The notes under the pieces: model-generated
The model's input: only the letters and a program-made list of their open reading frames with translations
Databases searched by the model: none
Told to the model about the DNA's origin: nothing
Position numbers and translations under genes: made by a program
Origin: Kitagawia praeruptora
Taxonomy: Eukaryota; Streptophyta; Magnoliopsida; Apiales; Apiaceae
Assembly: GCA_037693485.1 (NCBI GenBank)
Contig: CM075345.1
Location: 82,962,001-83,026,000, forward strand
Direction of reading: 5' to 3'
DNA length: 64,000 nt
Shown: piece by piece, positions 9,207-20,145 of the stretch
Layout: the number at the start of each line of letters is the position of its first letter
Position numbering within the stretch: the first letter of the stretch is position 1

Positions 9207-11558
9207 TAACATACTCGATCAACGGGAGTAGTACTCTAAACGAATGAGAGTCGTTTCTCTCTAACCTCTCTCTATCCTCTCTCTAAAAACCCTAAATTTC
9301 TTCTAGCCACCATGATTTTTCAACCCAATCTACACCTTAAATCCATCAGATCTAAATATCTCCTTCCTAAATCCATCTCCCCCTTACTTATCTCTCACCT
9401 TTACCACGAATTTTCTTTGTTGCGCAAGGTTCCTCTCCGATTGTTAATTGAAGAGGAATTCTTCAAACTTAGCCATGGTGTTTGTAATGAAGATTTATCT
9501 GTTGAGCCTACTATTTCTAGTGGGTTTCTTGCTGGGCTTTGGATCTTTGCTAAAGATTCCCTTATTCAGCTGAATGATGTGGTCCCCCTTGTGGATTATT
9601 CGAAGGATACAAAGGTTCTTCCTCGGAAGATTGGTGTGGGTATTGCTATATCCCCGCTATCTCTCCATGGGCTTTACCTCTTGCGAAAGGGGCAATTAAA
9701 ACAAGGGTCAGCCATTATGGAAGGAAACTCTACTAGAGTTTCAAATGAGGTTGAAGTTGATGGTGGTAAAGTGTTGGCTGGGCTTTTTAGTCCGCTAGGA
9801 ATTGTCTTGTTTCATGCTAGGCTTAAAGATAAAGAACTTGTGTTTGTTCTTATGCCTCATGGAGATAAGGCTGTTAATGGTTTGAGAAAAGATATTCTTG
9901 TCGACCAAGTGAAAACTGGTCTTTGGAGGGTTCGCTTGATGGGTTGTAGTCACAAGGATGGGATAGATGGTCCGTTTTGGGACTCCCTTTCTACAGTTGA
10001 TGAGCCTTTCACTCTCCAGGTGATGGATCTAGGTGCTGATGGGGGTTTCAAAAATGGCTTTGTTGAAGCATACCATCTGTTTGATGGAATGATGCACCGA
10101 GTTTGTGCTTCTTTACCAGTGGATACCTTGGGAAATAATGCAGGAGCAACCAAGGATGGGGAGTGTCATTAGGGTGTTAATCACTATGCTATGGGTTTAA
10201 GGGTTTCTTTGGGTGGTTCTCTTACTGTTCCTCCAAAGTATTTACCCAATGTGTTCCATGTGTTTTATATAGGATCAAATAATGAATTGTTCAGGTGTGA
10301 TGGGTTTTCTTCGAGTATTTGTACTTGTTGGAAGATTAGTAGTCCTATGTTTGTGATGATACGCCGAATCAAGGTGTATACAAACAGAGCGGCCAAGCTA
10401 TATGCTGATGAAACAGATATGTTCTCTGGTTTCTTGATGTTTGATTTAATTGCTAGGTGCTTAAGGCCTGATGGTTTGTTACTTAAGTGGAACTTATTCA
10501 TATTCCACAAGGTGCTTGACAGTCTGACCCATCCAGGGTATATCAATTTTGCTGCGTTTGAAGGTACTTCCAGGGGACTGATTAGAGATTTTGCGTCTTC
10601 TAATTGGATGTTTACAACGAGGATTGTCATTGGTTCCTGGTCTATTATTAGGACTGGAAATTTGAGATATGTTTTCATGATGGCTGATATGGTGGTGTTT
10701 GCTCAGGGTCTTTTTGCTTGCGTCTTAACGTTGACGGCTTGTAAGTCGATGGCTGGATATTGGAATGCCATTTCGATGGTTGTTTCGCATTGTGGGTGGG
10801 AAATTGAGCATGCCATCCCTCGGAGGAGAGCAGAACGGTTTACTTGCCTCACTGACGGGTTTAAAGGAGAATTGATAGGAAAGGGGGTGTGTGTCCACGC
10901 TTCAAAGTGGGGTCGCATGGGCAAATGCATGCTAAGAATGGAAATTTCTGTCAACAGCATTTAGGCTAGGCATTGCAGTAATGTGGTTGTAAAAACTATT
11001 GGTAAAATCTATTGCGAGCTGGCTCGGAAGGTGGAAGCTGGTTATCTTCAAGTGGGAAGCTGGTTACTTTCCAGCTGCGAGCAGTGTTGGGTTTGTGCTA
11101 GGTTGAGCTGGGTGTTTGACGTGCTAAGAGATCTCCGCTATCTTAGCAGGAAGAATGAAGCAAAGATGGTTGTGTATGATGGCTGTCATCTGGGGGCTGG
11201 TTCTCCTTCTAATGAAAAGTTAGCCGGTGGTGCTTTTCTAGAGGCCAACTCTCATGTTCATGGAAGTCATACGATTGCTTTGGCCGAAATGCGGCTGTGT
11301 CTCTTCATGGTTTATCTGCTGCTTCTCATTACTATGGGCTTTGTGAGACATGTGCCTAGTCTCAATTTTAGGTTGTTTAAGGCGCCAAAATAATCTTTAG
11401 CTTAATTTAGTTATTTTCGTTGATTGCTAGTTTATCTAGCATTATTGATGTTTTCTCTTTGTTGTTCCGCTAGGTAGGTGTGTTACTAATCGCGGGGTAT
11501 GCCCCTAGAGATGTAATCATTTTCCTGTGGTATAAATTTTAATTAGCAAAAAAAAAAA
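9207..11558 (+). mobile_element. E4: RT-less L1-tailed retroelement inserted in E3
   Basis: It is full length with the 20-bp TSD aaacatattaagtataatta at 9187-9206 and 11556-11575. The leader has ATGAGAGTCG at 9244 and CT-rich repeats to about 9300; about 37 bases precede ATGAGAG. The tail has the hairpin at 11494-11505, GGTATAAATTTTAATTAGC and poly(A). Insertion is in the opposite orientation, at the start codon of E3. Confidence 0.92.
9312..11393 (+). pseudogene. Unrecognised ~693-codon protein of E4, two in-frame stops
   Basis: A single reading frame runs from the ATG at 9312 to the TAA at 11393, broken only by TAGs at 10170-10172 and 10962-10964. The N-terminal part (RLLIEEEFFKLSH...VEP..SGF) aligns with E12 (WLLIDGESFIFSH...VEP..SGF). 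The middle (SSICTCWK ... SLTHPGYINFA...SRG) aligns with the C-terminal half of E6. The last ~75 residues (AGSPSNEKLAGGAFLEANSH, then MGFVRHVPSL) match E5 and E11. It is thus a mosaic of modules seen in other elements. No known domain; function unknown. Confidence 0.65.
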
Positions 11559-11803
11559 CATATTAAGTATAATTAAGAAATATAGTGTGTAGGTGAAGGA
11601 TTAGAGATGGAAAATGGATTAGTGAAAGTTTGTTATGTAGATCTAATGGAAAAAAGGTTTAAGATTGATGGCGGCTAGGGTTTTTTAGAGAGAGGTTAGA
11701 GAGAAGCTAGAGAGAAAGTCGACTCTCATTTTTTTTGAAGAGCGAAGAAGGTTGATTACAAGCATGTTATTACAAGGATTGAGATCCTACATCTACAAAC
11801 CCT

Positions 11804-12106
11804 TCATGCCTGGGGAGCTTTCTTCTCAGCATCCGCATCCCTCTTCTTAGAACTCTCACCCTGCGGAGGGACACGAAAACGAAAGTTCCACCCGCCATCC
11901 TCCGGCGCATCCGCAGCCTCTTTTGCAGCACGGGCAGCGGTAACTTTCCGGGCAGCTTTGCGAAATTCCTCGGCCAAGTACAGGTCTCCCTCTTCCTCAT
12001 GATGCTTGGCGAGGGCTAACCAACCAGCCTCTATCTCTTTCGATATGGCAAGCTCACGTCCCCAAGAAAAAGGGGTAAAAGAATCATCCATTTCAGAGAT
12101 ATCCAT
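11804..12106 (-). CDS. Short antisense ORF of the Tat element, ~100 residues
   Basis: It is read from the ATG at 12106 (MDISEMDD...) to a stop at 11804. The product is charged and Ala-rich (AKHHEEEGDLYLAEEFRKAA) and probably helical. It lies antisense to pol, downstream of the larger antisense ORF at 12704-15809, and could be a further exon or a separate small protein of the same transcription unit. I know no family for it. The stretch 12107-12703 between them is non-coding as far as I can see. Confidence 0.4.
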   Translation of the reverse strand: MDISEMDDSFTPFSWGRELAISKEIEAGWLALAKHHEEEGDLYLAEEFRKAARKVTAARAAKEAADAPEDGGWNFRFRVPPQGESSKKRDADAEKKAPQA

Positions 12107-12703
12107 GCTATTTAATATGAAGAGCAAGGATTTTCTACACAAACTGAAGAAGAATATCCAAATCAAGAGCTAAACACTCCTATTTATAGGGGGTAAAAGA
12201 AGGTTAAAGTCACCACCAGCCAAAAGTTACAGTTCCCATGCAAAGAGAAATAAACACAGTCAAAATATTTTGACTCCCATGTAGGATTAAATGCTCAAAA
12301 CAAACTCCCACAGTCAAAACTACAAGTCCTAGGTAAACATTTTCCCACACACATTTACTACCAACTTTGACAAAGAAATACAAACACAAATTCGGTTATA
12401 TCTTAAAACAAATTACCAAAATATATTCAACAACAACAAAAATATTCTAGAGTTTGAAATTCCCAAAAATCGAGACCATATCAAGATGTTCCCCAGTCAC
12501 ACAACGGACACACCCGCCGAGTGACTTCAAAACAATTCAAAAAGAAATGTTCATAGTAGAAATTACAAACATAAACTATGCCCAACGTGACCCACTCAGT
12601 GGACTCTCCAAACCCCTCAGCGGCTCTGCATCTTCATCCTCACTATTATACGCCGCAACAATGGCACTAAGGGGCTGAATATCAACATCAGCCACAGCGG
12701 GAC

Positions 12704-15700
12704 TTAGAGAAGCATCCACTTGCCCAATCTCAGGACTTCATCATCACTTTCACTATAGGCAGCCGCTATCACTGACAACGGAGTAACATCTACTGCAACT
12801 TGAAGGTTCTCAGCGGCAACTATCTCACTCTCCGTGGTCTGCACGCCCATATCACAAACAACAACATCAAACTGGCAACCAACACTCTTTCTCTCGGTCT
12901 CCCCAAGACGGGCTTTCAAGGCTCTAGCTTTATGTTTAGATCTCTTTACTTTCGACTTTAGCATAGCCAATTCAGTTTGTAACTGAGCAATCTTGGGTGC
13001 GATATCAGCGGGATCCTGCCTTTGCTGCACTACAGCACCGCCCGCTACCACAGTTGCAGCCTTGGCGGCTTCAGCCTTTACAATCTCAGCAAATTCAGCA
13101 CTATTTCTAAACTTCAGTATGGCATCCGATTCGATTGGGCGAGAATCAAGATGGGCTTCAGCATCATCACCACGTTCCTTCTCAAATCTTAGCAAAGCAG
13201 TCAAGTTCTTTACCTGTTCGGACAAAGTGGCCTTCTCCGCCTCCAGTTCTATTTTATCCTCCGCCAAAAACCTTCGCAAATCGGCACTATACGCATAGCT
13301 TACTTTGAGGTCAGTTTTTCAGTTTCAATCTCGTGCATGGCCCTAGCAGCATTATCTTTCATAACCCTCTCAGCGGACAGCTCCGCTTCTAGCAGCTTTA
13401 ACTCTCTGTTTCAAAGCAATGTTGTTGCTACGATACATGTTACCACGGGCCATTAAACCTGTATACATGCATTGATTCTACAAAAAACACAAACACAAAA
13501 AGCAAACACGTCAACAACGGACACAACCACAAATAAACTACACAAACTATCAACAAATTACATACCTGTGCAGCATACTTCTGGGACAGACGACACATCC
13601 GCTCCCAGCTAAGTTCATTCATTTTCAACAAGTCATCATCGGTCATAGAATCAACTGTTAAAGTGTTGGGACCTGACTTAAACAAAAACCCATAGCCAGG
13701 CCTTATCCCAATCTCTGTATCGTTCACATCGTCATCACTACTTGTGTAATACACTATCTCCTCAACAGCATCTCCAACATCCTCAGCATCATCCTCAATA
13801 TCAGCACCATCAGAATCACTCTCAACGGGTTCCTCCATGACTTGGTTTTCCGGAGCAGTCTCGTTCACCTCAGTAGGCTCAATACGTCTACGTTTGGAAG
13901 TACTAACCTCCATAACAGGAACTTGCTCCAAATTTTCACCAGCGGTATCTTTCGCTCCCTCTACTGCTACCTCATGTTCCTTCTCCGCGGACAACTTCTC
14001 TCCAGTATCAACATCCACAATGATTTTACTCCCAACCACCTTAGAAGGAGCAACAACCGAACCCTGCTCCTCCCTTTGAATAGCAGCCCTTACACCCGGA
14101 GAACGAATATCAAACTCATCATCAGTATCCGTGACCATATGAGAAACAAATGTCCTCCTTGCCACAGCACCAGCACTTTCAGTCTCAGAATCAGCCACTA
14201 CATCCCTCTCAACGGACGGCTCTTTCTCAGCGGCAACATCCCTCTCAGCGGACCTTTCTTTCTCAGCGGAAACATCGTCCACGGCAATGTACTCATCCCC
14301 TTGGGCATCTTGCAGATTTTGCTCAAATACATCATCCCTTTCTCTAGCAGTAGCACCACCTAACAACTCCTCAGACAGAGAATCACCCTCAGAATTTATA
14401 TCATCACAAGCAACTTCTTCCTCAGACATAGCATTACTGCCCAAAATTTCCTCTTCAATAACGGGCTCTGCAGGATCAACCCGCTCAGCAGTCTCATCAT
14501 CAGCCCCTTCACCAGAAAGATCAAAGGTACCCACTATATTCTCCGCAGCAAACATCCCACGAACTCGTTTTGGTCTAGGTGGCTGAACAAACATGAAGTC
14601 AGCATACATCTTCGCTTCATCCTCAAAGGACAACGTGGGGTGAGGATCCAACTCCGGTTTACGAGGATCCAGTACTACAAAAACAAGAAAAAAGAGTTTC
14701 AATAACAGACATAACAAAACCCAACAAATGGATGAAAACAGAAACTTACAACAATGTCTTCTCAAATCAGCCGGCTCGATGAAATTCGCCTCCGTCCACA
14801 CTTCACCCAGCGCTTTCACAAGCCTAACCAAAATGTCAACCTCAACTTGACTAAGGCGATTGCGATCCACCTTATAAGCACACTCCACCTTCTTCGTGAA
14901 ATTCTTGTGCCAAGCAAACTCCCCACCACCAATAATCAAGAATTCCTCATGCAAACCCGCCATGCCCTTAGGAAACGCAAATGGGCGGAACCCATCCAAG
15001 GCCTTGCCAATACGAGTTTGCGGCTTCACAAATTGGAGCTCATAAAAAGGTTTTGCACGGCTGGCTTTAATATCAAACAGACAGAAGAATGCCCTAAATG
15101 TAGGTTGTTTATTCATGGCCTCATTACTAACTATGAACCAATTGATCGCTCTTATCGAATTGGGCGTAAATTGAGCTATCGGACAGCGGAAATGAAAGCG
15201 AAACAGATCCATAAGAAACTTATGCGGCGGCACCCGGAAACCCGCCTTGAAGTGACTCACCGGTATGCAAACCGAATCATCATCACAACGGTGATAGAGT
15301 CTATCACCAGCTTCTACCCGCCTCCAAAAATAACCATCTTCAATTCGGAACATCCTACCAACATAATCCCCCCATTCATCAGCCTTAAAAGTACTATCAT
15401 GCTGCAGATGGGGAAATTCAGCAAATTTAGCATCCATTTCCGCTCTTGAATATGCAGTTGGTAACACATTGCTCGCCCGGAACAGGCTCTCACAACTCTC
15501 AAAATACTTATAGCGGTTCCTCCGCAGCACGGCTGGATGGCTCAATGTGCCTATGTCCGCCCAGCGACCGTATAAATTTACCAACGGCCTCCTCTCTTCG
15601 GTAGCATCTACATACTCATCACCCATCTGCAGAAATGTTATCATGTCAGAAGTTATTACCGCCCACAAATAGACCGTCGCCAAATTAACAAGGTACATAC

Positions 15701-15809
15701 ACCTATTTTTAAGGCAATATTTTATTCCAAATTGATGAATCAAACGAAACGGTTCATATTCCATTCCCTCCACAAACAACAAAACCCTCGAATCAAAAGG
15801 CAAAATCAT
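12704..15809 (-). pseudogene. Antisense additional ORF of the Tat element, with introns
   Basis: The minus-strand gene begins at 15809 (MILPFDSRVLLF...). Its N-terminal ~400 residues resemble the plant 'putative gypsy type transposon' domain (Pfam PF04195 type), followed by a long acidic linker (EPVIEEEILG, SDSDGADIEDD) and a coiled coil (LAEDKIELEAEKATLSEQVK) at 13279-12704. Canonical introns are visible: 14749-14675 (GTAAGT...TTGTAG, 75 bp) and 13565-13478 (GTATGT...TTGTAG, 88 bp); 15702-15627 (GTGTATG...CTGCAG) is a weaker third. Read unspliced the frame is open across them, but the intron stretches are hydrophobic nonsense. Stops or frameshifts near 13390-13300 separate the coiled-coil part. 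Such antisense ORFs are known in Tat elements; their role is not. Confidence 0.6.
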
Positions 15810-16715
15810 ACACTTTATATAGAATATACATACATATACACAAACATTTCATAAACATTACACAATCTAAACCCTGCTTTCACACGAATCAAAACACGAA
15901 TCGAAACTACAAAATCTCAGTACCACATACACAAACAACAATCACAAACTAAAACATTACCAACCTTTACAAACTCCATAATCGAATCCAGACTCAAAAG
16001 AGTATAAACATACAAAGCAATGATATGAATACAAAACCTCTCGCAAACACATACTATAAAAGAACAAATGAAAAAACAATTAGCAAAAAAAAAAAACAAA
16101 TGAAAAAACAGATCGAACAACAACAAAAGGAAACAGAAATCACAAAAGAAAAATGGCGAAAAAGACAAGAGCATACCTCGAATCAGGAGATAGTATATGG
16201 CTTCAATGGCTGAAATATCCGAAAACAACAGTACGAACACAGCAAGCAACTCGGAGAAGACAAGAAAAAGCAAAAGCAAAGTGGTGAAAGGTAGTAAAAA
16301 ATTACACAACTGATATACAACTCCCCCTTTTATTAGCGTGGGGCGCGTGTAATGGGGGTGAAAACATTACAAACACAACGTGGGCATCTGTGATTGGTCC
16401 ACGTCATCATTACAACCAGGAGTAACCGCATCGATTCAAGCAAAACTGCCCACTAGGTAATAACTTCCCACTTACTCATGACATATTACATCACAAAGGT
16501 ACATTCTCTTTCCACCCAAAGGTCACTTCACTCATTAATACGAGCCACCACTTATCATTTCTCATATTATTTACATTTAATATTATTCCCTCATTTATTT
16601 CGAATTTCTCATTTATTATCAATTATTGCATTTATTTCAAGAACAGTTACACATATCAAACAAAAACGTTTTAACTCCAAAGCCCGTCAAGCACCACAAC
16701 ACGTTGTCAAGCACA
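15810..16715. other. Tat element spacer, no gene seen
   Basis: AT-rich sequence upstream of the antisense ORF. It would contain that ORF's promoter and 5' UTR, but I cannot assign a TATA box with confidence. Short frames here are low-complexity. Confidence 0.5.
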
Positions 16716-16720
16716 TCACA

Positions 16721-16893
16721 TATTTTCACAAATTTTTTCTAACTCCGAAGTGTTGTCCGCCAACACTTGGGGGGCATATTTTCACAAAATTTTTCTAACT
16801 CCTAAGTGTTGTCCGCCAACACTTGGGGGGCACATTTTCACCAAAATTTTCAGTCCCCCAAATAATGTCCGCCAACACTTGGGGGGCACACAT
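16721..16893 (+). repeat. Three 56-bp repeats, each ending in a PPT-like G tract
   Basis: GTCCGCCAACACTTGGGGGG recurs at 16755, 16811 and 16867 (period 56), each time followed by CA. The purine run and the CA resemble the real polypurine tract just ahead of the LTR at 16992-17008. The third copy is diverged in its left half. Confidence 0.85.
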
Positions 16894-16991
16894 AGTAACC
16901 TTTTCAAAAAAAAAATAAATAAATAAATTCAAATTATTGCTGCATATTGTTTTTTCGCAGTTCTCTCCTCCTCCTGTCCGCTAAAACGCAC

Positions 16992-17006
16992 AGAAGGAGT
17001 GGGGGG
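16992..17006 (+). promoter_or_regulatory. Polypurine tract of the Tat element
   Basis: AGAAGGAGTGGGGGG lies three bases before the LTR start (TGATTGG at 17010). It would prime plus-strand DNA synthesis. Confidence 0.75.
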
Positions 17007-17009
17007 CAA

Positions 17010-17591
17010 TGATTGGTACCCGCTGTAAGCTTACAGCAGGGACCCGCTAACCGCTGCCAAACCAACACCATAACAGTACTTGCAATTTACACACGTGTCG
17101 TTATATATTATCTTTACTAAAATTACTCAACTTGACAACAAATATCATTACAAAAATACTTGTGCAAAATATCTTGGTATCTTGCTCACTAAGGCAGGGG
17201 ACCATAAAGGTAGTGAAGGGAACACAAGGACGTTCAACTGTAGCAAAAGCGGCTGTGGTGGAATCGAGGTATGTCAGGAGGGGACACCAATCACTGCTCC
17301 AATAGTGGCTCACTATAGCTTTAACGGCATAACAAGTGGGCAACCAAGTGGCTAAACAGTGATTGGTAGACCCAACCTATAAATACCCCCATTCTACACA
17401 TAAGGTGATATACAATTTTTTAGCAGCACAAACTTATTACTCATTCTCTCCCTTCACACAGATACATTCTTACCCGTTCGATTATTATTATTCCGATTAC
17501 TGATTCTCACACTGGAGGTGCTTGACGGCCACCACCCCCGGGCAGGCATTATTTTATAGATACCCAAACTCAGGTGAAGCATCCCAGAGCA
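17010..17591 (+). repeat. 3' LTR of the Tat element, right edge uncertain
   Basis: It begins TGATTGGTACCC straight after the polypurine tract. U3 holds TATA-like CTATAAATA at 17378. The segment ACTGGAGGTGCTTGACGGCC near 17512 is typical of R/U5 in Tat LTRs. I set the right end at a CA at 17590-17591, because a different 200-bp duplication begins at 17595. No 5' LTR is in the window for comparison. Confidence 0.55.
17378..17386 (+). promoter_or_regulatory. TATA box of the Tat LTR
   Basis: CTATAAATA, followed ~25 bp later by a likely transcription start region. It sits within the presumed U3/R boundary. Confidence 0.55.
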
Positions 17592-17641
17592 GTGCTCAGA
17601 ACAGTGATCGGAAGCCTCTAATCGGCCGTGAGAATTATCAC

Positions 17642-17710
17642 CTAGTAAAATCATTGCCCATACAAGTGTATTTGAGGTTGTCTCTTGTCCTGCAAAATAG
17701 AACAGCTTGC
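17642..17710 (-). pseudogene. Cytochrome P450 (CYP72A-like) exon fragment, copy 1
   Basis: The minus strand encodes CKLFYFAGQETTSNTLVWAM followed by ILL. This is the I-helix oxygen-binding segment (AGxETT) of plant P450s of the CYP72 clan, followed by GTGATAA, a possible splice donor. Only this one exon is present; there is no heme-binding FxxGxRxC segment nearby. It is a gene fragment, not a gene. Confidence 0.75.
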
Positions 17711-17841
17711 ATCCTTCATCCTTTTGTTACGTTTGATTGGCAAAAGACTACAGTAAATAGACTTGGTATGTATCAAAAGAAGCAGAGGAAAAAACTCAGA
17801 ACAGTGATCGGAAGCCTCTAATCGGCTGTGAGAATTATCAC

Positions 17842-17910
17842 CTAGTAAAATCATTGCCCATACAAGTGTATTTGAGGTTGTCTCTTGTCCTGCAAAATAG
17901 AACAACTTGC
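17842..17910 (-). pseudogene. Cytochrome P450 (CYP72A-like) exon fragment, copy 2
   Basis: The second copy, in the tandem duplicate, encodes the same I-helix segment (FYFAGQETTSNTLVWAM). The flanking sequence to about 18000 looks like the preceding intron. No further exon follows. Confidence 0.75.
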
Positions 17911-17999
17911 ATCCTTCATCCTTTTGTTACGTTTGATTGGCAAAAGACTACAATAAATAGACTTGGTATGTATCAAAACAAGCAGAGGAAAAAACCGAG

Positions 18000-19079
18000 A
18001 AATCTTCTAAAATATATATACCTCATTCCAGGAATATATATTGATTGGTAAGCCTTGATTACAAGATCAGACTATTCTCTTTGGAGCTGAAAAATCTTCC
18101 TTCCTTCTTCATAACTACTACCAATTACAGGATCCATCTCTCCATCGAATCTCATCTTGTAATTCTTGTCCTCGTCTTCTTCCTCTTCTTCGTCAAATCG
18201 CCAATTCCATATTCTCGAGAGAGGGGAAACAAAGTGGAGATTTTGTGGTGGTGTTGGTGGTGACTGAAAAATGAGAGACGAAGAAAGAGAAACAGAGAGA
18301 TAGGAACGAGAGAGGAGGAGAGACCTCGTTCGACTTAGATGGAGCGGTAGGATTCGATTTTGACCACTTTCGAGTTTGACGGAGCTGCTAATTGTTGCTA
18401 ATCGGAGCTAATTGAAGTAGGGAGATGGGTTAGGGTTCTTGAGCGGGGAGAGAGAAAAAGAGGGGGCGGGTTTAGTTTATGTGTTGATATTTTTGTTTAT
18501 GAGAAGCATGGGCGGGATATCTGAAAATTGGGGCGGGATATCTCAAAATTGGCTAAGGATTTACACTAATTTTTACATTAAAAATTATTATTTATTCGAT
18601 TTTTATATAATTGAATCGATTAATTACACTAATTATTATTTATATTCTATATTCTAAAAATCAACAATTAATTGAGATTAATTGTGAGACGGTGATAATC
18701 GACTCGATTTTCCTGAAATTGGATCAAAATTTATTTTTTATAAATCGCGATTTTAAAAATTAGTGAAAGTATGTTAAAATTCATCATACAAATAGTGAGT
18801 ATATACAAATAGTGAGTATGACTACTTTGGTGTGTTTGAATTTATTTTCAAAAATTGTCATTTTTCCTATTTTGATTTATTTTTTTGATTTATTTTACAA
18901 ACTTGTTAAAAATGGGGAAAAAATAAAAAAAATGGAAAATTAGTGAAAATCAGGTAACATTCATCACACAAATAGTGAGTATGACTACTTTGGTGAGTAT
19001 GAATTTATTTTCAAAAATTGTCATTTTTCCTATTTTTATTTAATTTTTCGGCCTTTATTCTTATATTTATTTATTTTTT
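18000..19079. other. AT-rich DNA with a ~100-bp dispersed repeat, no gene seen
   Basis: About 100 bp around AAATAGTGAGTATGACTACT recurs at ~18758-18873 and ~18941-19042. The stretch 18160-18480 is CT/GA-rich and looks like a 5' UTR or a promoter remnant, but no supported ORF follows. Confidence 0.5.
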
Positions 19080-19573
19080 TAAGTTATACCTATAGCGTCG
19101 GCATTTTAAGGGGCGACGCTATAAGCTACACCTAAAGCGGCGGTTAATTCAAACAACCGACGCTATAGGTGCGATGCTATATTGTTATTTTTGAGTTACA
19201 CCTATAGCGTCGGCATTTCAAAGGACGATGATATAAGCTATACATATAGCGTCGCCCTTTTAAGGGGCAACGCTATAGGCAATACCTATAGCGTCGGCAT
19301 TTTAGAGGGCGACGCTATAAGTATAGCCTATAGCGTCGGCATTTTAAGGGCGACGCTATAGGTATACCTATAGCGTCGCCCCTTAAAAGGGCGACGCTAT
19401 AGACTATACCTATAGCGTCGGTTAATGCGCAAACAACCGACGCCAAAGCTTCTGGCAATTGGCCTATAGCGTCGGTTAATGCAAACAACCGACGCAATAG
19501 GTAAAGTGACGATGCAATAGGTCAATAACCGATGCTATAGGTGGCGATGCTATAGGTCATTTCTGTACTAGTG
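19080..19573. mobile_element. Subterminal repeats and right end of a CACTA (En/Spm) transposon
   Basis: A dozen or so direct and inverted copies of CCTATAGCGTCGG/CGACGCTATAGG fill the region, as in CACTA subterminal repeats. The right end is TTCTGTACTAGTG, which reads CACTAGTACAGAA on the minus strand, the CACTA terminus. The next bases (TAT) continue a copia frame. I cannot find the left terminus, so this may be a remnant. No transposase is seen. Confidence 0.7.
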
Positions 19574-20056
19574 TATGCCTTGATGGCCAATTCCAAGGAT
19601 GACACATCTTCATCAGACTCTCAGGTACCATCTCTGACTACCATAGACATGTCTGTTTTTGAGTACAAGAGTATGATTGAACAACTATCTATTGAAATGT
19701 TTAATATTCATACTAGTATGACTGCTGCTTATGAGGAAATTGCTAAACTGTCTGCTAGAAATGAATTGTTAATCAAAAAGAATGAGGAACTTGAGCTAAC
19801 TGCTATGCAAGTAGAAAACCTTAAGAAAGAAGTTGAATATCTGCAGAATAAGGTTCTATGTGCTAATCAAGTTGAAAAGGCTCTTAGGGATGAACTAGCT
19901 GAAAATGAATTTAAACTGAAAACTTTTAAGAACTCATCTAGTCTACTGCAATCCTATCATGAGAAAATTCAAGCTAAACACAAGGCTGCAATTATGGCCT
20001 TGTCTTCACCCAAAATAAGTGGGTATATCAAGGACTTACCAAGAAGCTTTGGATAA
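19574..20056 (+). pseudogene. Ty1/copia gag-pol linker fragment
   Basis: It begins YALMANSKDD right at the CACTA end; (C)YALMA is a recurring start of the linker behind the zinc knuckle in copia polyproteins. Then comes a coiled coil (LKKEVEYLQNKVLCANQVEK) of about 100 residues. The frame ends after ~160 codons with no protease or integrase. The CACTA element evidently inserted into this copia copy. Confidence 0.6.
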
Positions 20057-20145
20057 TCTTTTAAATGCTTCTTGAATCAACTTACAACTTGCACAAGCTT
20101 TGGATAATCTTTTAAATGCTTCTTGAATCAACTTACAACTTGCAC
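20044..20145. repeat. 51-bp tandem duplication
   Basis: Two adjacent copies of a 51-bp unit beginning AAGCTTTGGATAATC (20044 and 20095). Confidence 0.9.

Larger units (their letters stand above)
6807..11753 (-). mobile_element. E3: RT-less L1-tailed retroelement, full length, split by E4
   Basis: On the minus strand the 5' leader lies at about 11576-11753 (a GAGAGTC start near 11729, CT-rich, then the A-of-CCCTAGCCGCC region). The ORF is at 9192-6997 and the 3' tail ends in poly(T) at 6807-6815, with the hairpin at 6858-6869. The TSD gattacaagcatg flanks both ends. Between 11730 and 11753 there are about 24 bases upstream of GAGAGTC that other copies lack. E4 sits at 9207-11558 with its own 20-bp TSD. 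Confidence 0.9.
5028..17591 (+). mobile_element. Tat/Retand-lineage Ty3/gypsy retrotransposon, interrupted at 6807-11753
   Basis: The order is integrase, 46-bp tandem repeats, an antisense extra ORF region, a polypurine tract and a 3' LTR. This is the layout known for the Tat lineage (Ogre, Retand and relatives), which carry additional, often antisense ORFs downstream of pol. E3 (holding E4) splits it, with the 13-bp TSD gattacaagcatg at 6794-6806 and 11754-11766. The 5' LTR, gag, protease and RT are not in the window; the left side is cut by E2. Confidence 0.8.
17595..17994. repeat. 200-bp tandem duplication containing a P450 exon
   Basis: Two copies of about 200 bp start at CTCAGAACAGTGATCGG (17595 and 17795) and differ at only a few bases, so the duplication is recent. 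Each carries one copy of the P450 fragment on the minus strand. Confidence 0.9.

Noticed and set aside
9312..11393. Possibility that the long E-element frames are intron-containing host genes
   Set aside because: They sit between a retroelement leader and a poly(A) tail, are flanked by TSDs, lack introns and recur in several copies; they are element genes.
15917..16309. Minus-strand hydrophobic frame of 130 codons upstream of the Tat antisense ORF
   Set aside because: Low-complexity Phe/Leu/Cys translation of an A-rich stretch; no homology or coding character seen.
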